From Chitinophaga pinensis (lineage in GTDB: Bacteria; Bacteroidota; Bacteroidia; SXHM01): a stretch of 9,697 nt of DNA. A model generated the notes under the pieces. That model did no database searches. It was not told where the DNA came from and saw only the letters and a program-made list of their open reading frames with translations. Location: assembly GCA_945889235.1 (NCBI GenBank), contig CAMDBK010000093.1, forward strand, positions 1 through 9,697, given 5' to 3'. Shown one piece after another: positions 1 to 5,540 of the stretch. The number at the start of each line of letters is the position of its first letter. Within the stretch, counting starts at the first letter, position 1. Both the position numbers and the translations under genes were made by a program.

Positions 1-105
1 GGCAGCAACAGTTCCGCACGAGAGAACACCACCACTGCAAGAGGCAGCAATAGTTCCGCAAGAGCGAGCAATACCGTTGCAACAGCCACCGTTTTTCTTG
101 CAACT
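1..105. repeat. Degenerate 21-bp tandem repeat, cut by window edge
   Basis: Five consecutive 21-bp units can be laid out from base 1 (1-21, 22-42, 43-63, 64-84, 85-105). Units 1 and 3 are nearly identical (GGCAGCAAYAGTTCCGCAMGA), so there is also a 42-bp higher-order period. The most constant part is a GCA followed by a purine-rich or AC triplet near the end of each unit. Because 21 is a multiple of 3, every frame shows a 7-residue period: GSNSSAR/ENTTTAR/GSNSSAR in + frame 1, PQE/LQE-type units in + frame 2, and Cys every seventh residue on the minus strand. Units 4 and 5 are clearly diverged. The array probably extends to the left of the window. I cannot decide which frame, if any, is translated. 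Confidence 0.7.
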
Positions 106-153
106 AACAACGTAACACCTATCTCTGAACCGTCCCAAATAATCAATAACTAA
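1..153 (+). CDS. Possible 3' end of a repeat-containing ORF (5' truncated)
   Basis: Frame 1 is open from the window edge to a TAA at 151-153 (50 codons). It reads as Ser/Thr/Asn/Ala-rich 7-residue repeats followed by a non-repetitive tail ending in SQIINN. Its codons are often C-ended (AAC, AGC, ACC), as in the 401-aa gene that starts 34 bp downstream, which is the main reason to prefer this frame. Frame 2 is also open, to a TAA at 113-115, and would give a Pro/Gln/Glu-rich tail. A minus-strand reading has regular Cys spacing, but an in-frame TAG lies upstream of it and there is no ATG. No domain is recognised. This is a low-confidence call; the region may not be coding at all. Confidence 0.22.
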   Translation, partial: GSNSSARENTTTARGSNSSARASNTVATATVFLATNNVTPISEPSQIINN

Positions 154-187
154 GAACTATAAACCAACAACTAAAAACAAAAACAAA

Positions 188-1393
188 ATGGAAACAATCT
201 CAGCCAACCGCACAAACATGATCCGCACAACCCTCAACTACTGCACTACCAATCCAGCCCCAACCTCCGGCATCCCCGCCTTTGCCGGAGTGCAAACCAC
301 CGCAGCAAACAAACTCATCCTCATCGACCAGCTCGACCAGATAGTCACCCGCTCGGTAAAAGACGTAACACTCGATACCAATCTCATCCGCGTAACAATG
401 TCCAACATCGCCCTCAAATGTGGAGATGCAGTCAGCGCCTATGCCACAGGCGTTAATAATAACGTGCTAAGAGGCAAAGTAACCTTCACCCTGCCGCAAT
501 TAAACCGCTTTAAAAAAGAAGAAGTGGACGATATCTGCCAAATCATCCATGACGAAGCCAATTCAAATATTCTCCTCGCAGGTCCCTTTGGCTATACCGC
601 CACCGATGTTACCGACCTTCAAACCGCCATTGACCTCTACCGCTCCTCCATGCAAGACCCTCGCTCCTTCACCGTTTCAAAAAAACAAGCCGTTGCAAAC
701 ATCAGGTTGCTCATCCGTGAGATTATCGACATCATTCTCAAAGGTCAGATGGATAGAATGGTAAACACCGTAAAAGCAACCGCACCTGATTTTGTACAAG
801 GCTACTACTTCTCCCGCGAAATCATCAACCTCGGCTCTACCACTGCCAAAGTCCGCGGAACAATTAAAAATGAAGAAGATGTTCCGTTGGTAGGTGCTGC
901 TTTTTATTTAACCCTAACAGGCAACCCTCAAAAAGTTGACGAAACAACCGCAATTACCGGTGGCAAATATGGCATCTCCAATCTGTCAGCAAATGATTAC
1001 GATTTGTATTGGTCAAAACTCGGCTACGAAACAAAAGTTGAAACCAATGTCCATATTTCCGCAGGTCTTGAAATCACCCGCAATGTTGTTTTGCTCCATG
1101 TCGCACCATTTATAGGCACAGTCAATAGCGGACAAATCATAAATATTCTCAGCAACTCAAACCCAGCTTGGATACCCGGCATAACCATCAAAATCAAAAA
1201 CACTTCTGCCCCCGGCTTCCAATTATACTTTTATGCTGCCAATAATCCCGGTGATGGTTACCCCGGCACAGGTCTAACACTTAACTCCGGTCAGGAAATA
1301 ACTGTAACAATCAGTCCTGCCGATTATAAACCCTTTTTAAACGTTCAGAACCCAAGCCCTGCTCCAGGCAGCTTTGAGGTATCCTTTCTTTAA
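188..1393 (+). CDS. Hypothetical multidomain protein with carboxypeptidase-regulatory-like domain
   Basis: This is a 401-aa protein of unknown function. No signal peptide or transmembrane segment is visible, so it is predicted cytoplasmic or released by a non-Sec route. Residues about 38-205 look mainly helical and contain amphipathic stretches such as ANKLILIDQLDQIV and IRLLIREIIDIILKG. Residues about 218-302 resemble a CarboxypepD_reg/Cna-B-like beta-sandwich: KVRGTIKN, then VPLVGAAFYLT, then GGKYGISNLSANDYDLYWSKLGYE, which is the usual order of 'added variation, development of the motif, closing strand'. Residues about 305-401 are a further beta-rich domain with many Gly, Asn and Pro. The ATG at 188 follows an A/C-rich leader without a Shine-Dalgarno sequence. 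Codon use is strikingly C-ended (ACC, CTC, ATC, CCC, GCC), unlike tig, clpP and clpX, which suggests transfer or a different mutational history. The ORF is secure; the domain reading is by eye and the function is unknown. Confidence 0.8.
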   Translation: METISANRTNMIRTTLNYCTTNPAPTSGIPAFAGVQTTAANKLILIDQLDQIVTRSVKDVTLDTNLIRVTMSNIALKCGDAVSAYATGVNNNVLRGKVTFTLPQLNRFKKEEVDDICQIIHDEANSNILLAGPFGYTATDVTDLQTAIDLYRSSMQDPRSFTVSKKQAVANIRLLIREIIDIILKGQMDRMVNTVKATAPDFVQGYYFSREIINLGSTTAKVRGTIKNEEDVPLVGAAFYLTLTGNPQKVDETTAITGGKYGISNLSANDYDLYWSKLGYETKVETNVHISAGLEITRNVVLLHVAPFIGTVNSGQIINILSNSNPAWIPGITIKIKNTSAPGFQLYFYAANNPGDGYPGTGLTLNSGQEITVTISPADYKPFLNVQNPSPAPGSFEVSFL

Positions 1394-1517
1394 GGCGTCC
1401 AACCCGTTGCACTCACAATTACAAGCCCCGCCAGCCAACCCGCTGACCAAAGCTTGCAATAGAGAGCGCAGCCACCCCACCAAACTGCCCAGTCCATCAT
1501 TTCCAATACAAATCTTA
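1394..1517. other. C-rich, G-poor intergenic spacer
   Basis: This spacer continues the C-rich composition of the upstream gene (runs such as CCACCCCACCAAACTGCCC) up to about 1500, where the sequence turns AT-rich just before the tRNA promoter. An open frame overlaps it but runs straight through the tRNA gene and has no protein-like character, so I do not call a gene. No convincing terminator hairpin was found after the stop at 1393. Confidence 0.5.
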
Positions 1518-1543
1518 TTTGTTTCAATAAAAATCTATCTTTG
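1518..1543 (+). promoter_or_regulatory. Putative Bacteroidota promoter of tRNA-Leu(TAG) and tig
   Basis: TATCTTTG at 1536-1543 is a perfect match to the Bacteroidota -7 consensus TAnnTTTG. A TTTG lies at 1518-1521, 14 nt upstream. The tRNA begins 23 nt after the -7 box. The spacing is shorter than the roughly 17-23 nt I recall for TTG-N-TAnnTTTG, so the upstream element is less certain than the -7 box. It is the only visible promoter before tig. Confidence 0.55.
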
Positions 1544-1566
1544 CGCCCTGTTCAAAAAAATCACAT

Positions 1567-1648
1567 GCGGATGTGGCGTAATTGGCAGCCGCGCCAGACT
1601 TAGGATCTGGTGCCGAAAGGCGTGGGGGTTCGAGTCCCTTCATCCGCA
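1567..1648 (+). tRNA. tRNA-Leu (anticodon TAG)
   Basis: The cloverleaf can be drawn by hand. The acceptor stem GCGGATG (1567-1573) pairs perfectly with CATCCGC (1641-1647), with discriminator A1648. The D arm is GCG/CGC around TAATTGGCAGC. The anticodon stem CCAGA/TCTGG encloses the loop CTTAGGA, giving anticodon TAG (1601-1603), which reads CUA. The long class II variable arm has GCC/GGC closed by a GAAA tetraloop, as expected for leucine. The T loop is TTCGAGT on a five-pair stem with two G-U pairs. CCA is not encoded and must be added afterwards. Trigger factor begins about 20 nt downstream with no terminator between, so the two are probably co-transcribed. Confidence 0.96.
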
Positions 1649-1668
1649 CTAAAGAAATGACACAATTG

Positions 1669-3027
1669 ATGAATATCAAAGAAGAAAGAACAGATGCTCT
1701 GAACGGGAGCATCGTTATTGACCTCAAAGCAAACGAATATCTTCCGCAGGTAGATAAAGCGTTGAAAGAACATCAGAAAAAGGCTTCCATGCCCGGTTTC
1801 CGTCCGGGCAAAGTGCCTTTCGGAGTGGTGAAAAAGATGTACGGCAAATCCGTGTTGCTCGAAGAGGTGAACAAAATTCTTTCCGATAGTCTTTACAATT
1901 ATATCAGCGAAAAAAAACTGAACATTCTCGGAAACCCAATCCCTAACAGCGAAAAAACAGGCAAGGTGGATTTTGATAATCCTGCTGATTTAAGTTTTGT
2001 TTACGATTTGGGCTTTGCTCCTGAGTTTAAGTTAGACATTTCAAATGCACAGACTTTTAAGTTCTACGAAATAAAAGTTACCGAAGAAGAATTACTGAAA
2101 GCGGTTGAGAACATCACCAAGCGCAACGGTAAATTAGTGGAGGTGGAAATGGCGGAAGAAAATGATTTGCTCCACGGAATTTTTACTGAAGTGGATGACA
2201 ATGGAAACGTTGTTGAGGGCGGAGTTACAAGTCATGCCGATGTTGCACTTGCCCGTGTGAAAGATGATAACATTAGAAATACTTTATCGCTTTTAAAGAA
2301 AGGTGCGAACACAATTGTTGAACCTGAAAAAATCAGCGACAATGATACCGACCGTGCTGCAATGTTGGGTATTACTAAAGAACAGGAAGCAACCGTTGCC
2401 GGCAAGAAATTCAAGTTTGAACTCGAAGCCATCAAACATCTTGAACCGGCTGAAATCAATGAGGAACTGTTGACTAAAATGTATCCTGCTGGCGATGTAA
2501 AAACAATTGATGATCTGAAAAAGCAAATTGAGAAAGACATCAAAAAATATTTTGAAGTAGAAAGCGAGCGCAAGTTGAAGAATGATATTGTATTGGAATT
2601 GTTGAAGAAAACCAATCTTACTTTACCCGATGCATTTTTGAAACGCTGGTTGCTTGTCATCAATGAAAAAGGCGCGACAGCAGAACAGATTGAACAGGAA
2701 TATGACAGCTACAAAGATGGCTTGAAATGGCAACTGATAGAAAACAGAGTCATTTCTGAAAACCAGATTGCGGTGAGTGAAGATGAGTTGAAAGAAGGTA
2801 TCCGCAGGGAAGTGTTGCGCCAGTTTGAATATTTTGGAATGCCCGACCCGGGTGAAGAAGTATTGCAAAGCATGATTGTAAACTTCATGAAAAATAAAGA
2901 TGAAATCCGCAAGGTGAATGACAAGATGTATGACGAAAAAACCTTAGGGCTTTACAAAGAAAAATTTAACATTCAGAAAGTAGAAGTTACTCAGGAAGAA
3001 TTCTATAATTTAGCAGCCGCTCAATAA
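1669..3027 (+). CDS. tig: Trigger factor, ribosome-associated chaperone
   Basis: Trigger factor binds ribosomal protein uL23 at the exit tunnel and shields nascent polypeptides. From the ATG at 1669 the product is 452 aa, a normal length. The N-terminal domain holds the ribosome-binding signature GFRPGKVP at residues 43-50. Residues about 155-258 take the place of the FKBP-type PPIase domain but are degenerate: only a weak NGNVVEGG remains of the usual FKBP motif, as is common for Bacteroidota homologues. Residues about 260-435 are the helical chaperone arms and body. An in-frame ATG at 1657 would add MTQL. I prefer 1669 because MNI... is the usual family start, and it leaves more room after the tRNA end at 1648. 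The open frame also extends back through the tRNA, which is not credible as coding. clpP follows after 41 bp and clpX further on, the classic tig-clpP-clpX order. Confidence 0.95.
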   Translation: MNIKEERTDALNGSIVIDLKANEYLPQVDKALKEHQKKASMPGFRPGKVPFGVVKKMYGKSVLLEEVNKILSDSLYNYISEKKLNILGNPIPNSEKTGKVDFDNPADLSFVYDLGFAPEFKLDISNAQTFKFYEIKVTEEELLKAVENITKRNGKLVEVEMAEENDLLHGIFTEVDDNGNVVEGGVTSHADVALARVKDDNIRNTLSLLKKGANTIVEPEKISDNDTDRAAMLGITKEQEATVAGKKFKFELEAIKHLEPAEINEELLTKMYPAGDVKTIDDLKKQIEKDIKKYFEVESERKLKNDIVLELLKKTNLTLPDAFLKRWLLVINEKGATAEQIEQEYDSYKDGLKWQLIENRVISENQIAVSEDELKEGIRREVLRQFEYFGMPDPGEEVLQSMIVNFMKNKDEIRKVNDKMYDEKTLGLYKEKFNIQKVEVTQEEFYNLAAAQ

Positions 3028-3071
3028 CGTGAACACACGAACACGTTAACACATAAACACATAAAAACATG
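3024..3071 (+). repeat. 8-bp tandem repeat in the tig-clpP gap, overlapping both genes' ends
   Basis: Consecutive 8-bp units are ATAACGTG (3024-3031, containing the tig stop TAA), AACACACG, AACACGTT, AACACATA, AACACATA and AAAACATG (3064-3071, containing the clpP ATG at 3069). Two units are identical and the others differ by one to three bases. The whole gap between the genes is therefore a short tandem array of consensus AACACRTR. The same bases also contain a perfect 7-bp inverted repeat, TAACGTG (3025-3031) with CACGTTA (3042-3048). There is no Shine-Dalgarno sequence; the A/C-rich array is the leader next to the clpP start. Confidence 0.75.
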
Positions 3072-3728
3072 CAAAACGAATTTCGCAAATACGCCATACA
3101 ACACAAAGGAATCAGCAGTCATTATTTTGATGATTACACCCGCGCAATGACTCCTTATATTATTGAAGAGCGCCAGTTAAACGTTGCACAAATGGATGTT
3201 TTCTCTCGTTTGATGATGGACCGTATTATTTTCCTAGGAACAGGAATTGACGACCAGATTGCAAATATCATTCAGGCGCAATTACTTTTTCTGGAATCAA
3301 CTGACCCTAAAAAAGATATTCAGATTTATCTCAATTCACCGGGCGGCTCTGTTTATGCAGGTCTTGGAATTTATGATACCATGCAATATATCGCTCCTGA
3401 TGTAGCTACTATCTGTACAGGAATGGCAGCAAGCATGGGTGCCGTGTTAATGTGTGCCGGAGCAAAAGGCAAACGCACTGCATTGAAACACGCACGTGTA
3501 ATGATCCACCAGCCAATGGGTGGCGCACAGGGACAAGCTTCTGATATTGAGATCACAGCCCGTGAAATTCAAAAGCTGAAAAAAGAATTGTACGAAATTA
3601 TTGCCAAACACTCAGGTCAGGATTTTGCAAAAGTAGAAGCCGACAGCGACCGTGATTACTGGATGATTGCTGAAGAAGCAAAAGCCTACGGTATGCTGGA
3701 TGAGGTATTGGTAAGAAAAGAAAAATAA
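3069..3728 (+). CDS. clpP: ATP-dependent Clp protease proteolytic subunit
   Basis: ClpP is the tetradecameric serine peptidase that degrades proteins unfolded and fed to it by ClpX or other Clp ATPases in the cytoplasm. The full catalytic triad is visible: Ser122 in GMAASMGAV, His147 in MIHQPMGG, and Asp196 in SDRDYW, with the His-Asp spacing of 49 found in E. coli ClpP. The oxyanion-region motif NSPGGSVYAGLGIYD is at residues 89-103. The length of 219 aa is normal for the Bacteroidota form; the first 30 or so residues are a likely propeptide or N-terminal extension. The ATG at 3069 falls at the end of an 8-bp tandem repeat. The gene lies 41 bp after tig and 8 bp before the lipoprotein gene, so all three are probably one transcript. 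Confidence 0.97.
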   Translation: MQNEFRKYAIQHKGISSHYFDDYTRAMTPYIIEERQLNVAQMDVFSRLMMDRIIFLGTGIDDQIANIIQAQLLFLESTDPKKDIQIYLNSPGGSVYAGLGIYDTMQYIAPDVATICTGMAASMGAVLMCAGAKGKRTALKHARVMIHQPMGGAQGQASDIEITAREIQKLKKELYEIIAKHSGQDFAKVEADSDRDYWMIAEEAKAYGMLDEVLVRKEK

Positions 3729-3736
3729 TCTGCACA

Positions 3737-4111
3737 ATGATTAAGAAATTTCTTTTGTCTCTATTTGTAGTTGTAGGTCTTGTGAGTTGCAACAAAAACA
3801 AATATGTTGTTGAATACAAAGTAGATTGTAACACTTGTACTATTAGTTACTGGGACGAAAACTCAACATTTATTGAGCGCATGCCTTCAACCGGAAACTG
3901 GACCTACAGTTTTGAAGCCTCACAATCCAACAAAATATCTGTTGCCGCGCAAAGCCAGCTTTGTCTTGATACAGCAGCATGTGCAGATACACTGCAACTT
4001 CTTGCCGACAGCGTTTATGTTTCGGTTAAAGTTGACGGCAAAGTAATGGAAAACGCAAGTCAGGGAAACCGTTCGTTTGCCGCTGCCTGGGTAGAGATTT
4101 TCTTACAGTAA
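3737..4111 (+). CDS. Small lipoprotein of unknown function, MmpS-like fold suggested
   Basis: This 124-aa protein has a type II signal peptide: basic MIKK, the hydrophobic stretch FLLSLFVVVGLV, then a lipobox LVSC with the lipidated Cys at 18. The +2 residue is Asn, so surface or periplasmic sorting cannot be decided. The mature part is beta-rich, with a pattern (YVVEYKV, TISYWDE, NWTYSFEAS, KISVAAQS, VYVSVKVDGKVM) resembling the small beta-sandwich lipoproteins of Bacteroidota often annotated as MmpS-like; this is an inference from pattern only. Three further Cys (C31, C34 as CNTC, and C76/C82) could form disulfides in the periplasm. The start is only 8 bp after the clpP stop, so co-transcription is likely. 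It separates clpP from clpX, but there is no evidence that it takes part in Clp function. Confidence 0.85.
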   Translation: MIKKFLLSLFVVVGLVSCNKNKYVVEYKVDCNTCTISYWDENSTFIERMPSTGNWTYSFEASQSNKISVAAQSQLCLDTAACADTLQLLADSVYVSVKVDGKVMENASQGNRSFAAAWVEIFLQ

Positions 4112-4169
4112 ACACTACGTTGTTAATAACCTCTTATGAGCTTGCCGAACCCTCTGCACAATTTCAGGG

Positions 4170-4206
4170 TATAATTACATTATTAAATTATAGTTTTATA
4201 CCTTTA
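4170..4206 (+). promoter_or_regulatory. Possible clpX promoter region with AT-only palindrome
   Basis: The 119-bp gap before clpX contains a perfect 7-bp inverted repeat, TATAATT (4170-4176) and AATTATA (4186-4192), separated by nine bases. Close behind it is TACCTTTA (4199-4206), one base off the TAnnTTTG -7 consensus. No clear upstream TTTG element was found at a sensible distance. The sequence is very AT-rich, so the palindrome could be chance. It is the best candidate for a separate clpX promoter. Confidence 0.28.
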
Positions 4207-4230
4207 CAGTTCCCTCATTCATAAAAACCT

Positions 4231-5466
4231 ATGGATAAAGAAAAAATAAAATGCTCGTTCTGTGACCGCGACAAGCGCGATACAGCAGTTCTTATAGCCG
4301 GTATTTCCGGTCACATCTGCGATAAATGCATTGAACAGGCCCAGTTCATCATCCGCGAAGAAATGAGCGGTAAAGAAAAAGGACAATTCTCAAATCTGAA
4401 CCTGCTGAAACCTGCAGAAATAAAGAAATATCTTGATGAATATGTTATCGGTCAGGATGAGGCGAAAAAGGTATTGGCAGTGGCGGTTTACAACCACTTC
4501 AAGCGCCTTACCCAGAAAATAGGCAGAAAAGACGAGGATGTTGATATTGAAAAATCAAACATCATTATGGTGGGCGAAACAGGAACTGGGAAAACCCTGT
4601 TGGCGCGTACGATTGCTAATTTATTACACGTTCCGTTTTGCATTGCAGATGCAACAGTTTTAACTGAAGCCGGTTATGTGGGCGAAGATGTGGAAAGCAT
4701 TCTTTCGCGCTTGTTGCAGGCAGCAGATTATGATGTAGCAGCAGCAGAACGCGGAATTGTATTCATTGATGAGATTGATAAAATTGCGCGCAAAGGCGAT
4801 AACGCTTCCATCACCCGTGATGTATCAGGTGAAGGGGTGCAGCAAGGATTGTTAAAACTTCTGGAAGGTTCAACAGTAAATGTTCCACCGCAAGGCGGAA
4901 GAAAACATCCGGAACAGAAATTGGTTTCGTTAAATACACGCAACATCCTTTTCATTTGCGGTGGCGCGTTTGACGGCATCGACAGAATTATAGGAAAACG
5001 CATGCTTACACAATCTATTGGTTATACCAAAGACAAAGGCGCTGAGAATGTTGACAAGACTAATTTCCTGCAATACATCACAGCTCCTGATTTGAAGAAA
5101 TTTGGGCTTATCCCTGAATTAATCGGAAGGCTTCCTATTGTTACCCACCTTAACCCGCTTACAAAAGATACGCTCGAGCGAATTTTAGTGGAACCTAAAA
5201 ATGCACTCATCAAACAATACGTTAAGTTATTCAAGATTGATGGTGTTGATTTAAAAATTGACAAAGAAGTGCTGGAACTTATCGTTGACAAAGCTGTTGA
5301 GTTTAAGCTGGGAGCCCGCGGCCTGCGCTCTATCTGCGAAGCCATTTTGTTGGATACTATGTTTGAACTTCCTTCACAAAAGGAAATAAAATCAGTGAAT
5401 ATCACGCTGGATTTTGCACACGAAAAATTAGAGAAAGCAAAAATTACGAAGCTTAAAGCAGCGTAA
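4231..5466 (+). CDS. clpX: ATP-dependent Clp protease ATP-binding subunit ClpX
   Basis: ClpX is the hexameric AAA+ unfoldase that recognises substrates, unfolds them with ATP and passes them into ClpP. The 411-aa product has the N-terminal zinc-binding domain (C8-x2-C11 and C30-x2-C33), Walker A GETGTGKT at 115-122, pore loop GYVG at 148-151, Walker B VFIDE ending at D180-E181, the RKH loop at 224-226, the arginine finger R300 in LIGRLP, and sensor 2 GARGLRS at 361-367. The loop that docks on ClpP reads SIGY (262-265) where E. coli has IGF; I recall GY as usual in Bacteroidota. The ATG at 4231 gives the normal N-terminus, with the first zinc ligand at residue 8. It is the last + gene of the block, and a convergent gene follows. 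Confidence 0.97.
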   Translation: MDKEKIKCSFCDRDKRDTAVLIAGISGHICDKCIEQAQFIIREEMSGKEKGQFSNLNLLKPAEIKKYLDEYVIGQDEAKKVLAVAVYNHFKRLTQKIGRKDEDVDIEKSNIIMVGETGTGKTLLARTIANLLHVPFCIADATVLTEAGYVGEDVESILSRLLQAADYDVAAAERGIVFIDEIDKIARKGDNASITRDVSGEGVQQGLLKLLEGSTVNVPPQGGRKHPEQKLVSLNTRNILFICGGAFDGIDRIIGKRMLTQSIGYTKDKGAENVDKTNFLQYITAPDLKKFGLIPELIGRLPIVTHLNPLTKDTLERILVEPKNALIKQYVKLFKIDGVDLKIDKEVLELIVDKAVEFKLGARGLRSICEAILLDTMFELPSQKEIKSVNITLDFAHEKLEKAKITKLKAA

Positions 5467-5474
5467 TTTGTAAT

Positions 5475-5535
5475 CGTCATGCTGAACTTGTTTCAGCATC
5501 TCACAACAGGACCCTGAAACAAGTTCAGGGTGACG
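5475..5535. repeat. REP-like paired palindromes between convergent genes, possible bidirectional terminator
   Basis: The left unit, CGTCATGCTGAACTTGTTTC and following AGCATC (5475-5500), and the right unit (5512-5535) are inverted copies. The reverse complement of the right unit reads CGTCACCCTGAACTTG..., differing from the left at only a few positions. Each unit is also a small hairpin on its own: GCTGAA-cttgt-TTCAGC on the left and CCCTGAA-acaag-TTCAGGG on the right. The loop-side spacer is 11 bp. Sequences of the type 'GTCATNCTGAACTTGTTTCAG' recur in bacterial genomes, especially in Bacteroidota, as dispersed intergenic palindromes. It lies 8 bp after clpX and 5 bp before the stop of the convergent hydroxylase, so a terminator role on both strands is plausible, though no long U-tract follows. 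Confidence 0.75.
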
Positions 5536-5540
5536 AACCA

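Noticed and set aside
1..165. Minus-strand Cys/Gly-rich peptide with Cys every seven residues, as a possible small metal-binding or bacteriocin-like gene
   Set aside because: It has an in-frame TAG upstream, no ATG and only a possible TTG start. The periodic Cys follows directly from the 21-bp repeat. Kept only as a repeat.
1374..1652. A 92-codon + strand open frame across the C-rich spacer and the tRNA
   Set aside because: It overlaps the end of the 401-aa gene and the whole tRNA and has no protein-like composition or motif.
1582..1668. N-terminal extension of trigger factor starting at a TTG inside the tRNA
   Set aside because: The codons are tRNA-Leu sequence, and the family start MNI... 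is at 1669 (or 1657). The open frame is accidental.
3024..3071. Short repeats before clpP as a CRISPR-like array
   Set aside because: The units are 8 bp and contiguous, with no spacers. It is a simple tandem repeat.
4151..4170. ACCCT...AGGGT hairpin upstream of clpX as a terminator
   Set aside because: Only five pairs with a large loop and no U-tract; too weak to call.
4987..5028. ClpX docking loop reads IGY instead of the IGF known from E. coli, possible altered ClpP partner
   Set aside because: From memory, Bacteroidota ClpX proteins commonly carry GY at this position, so it is likely a lineage-typical change and not a local oddity.
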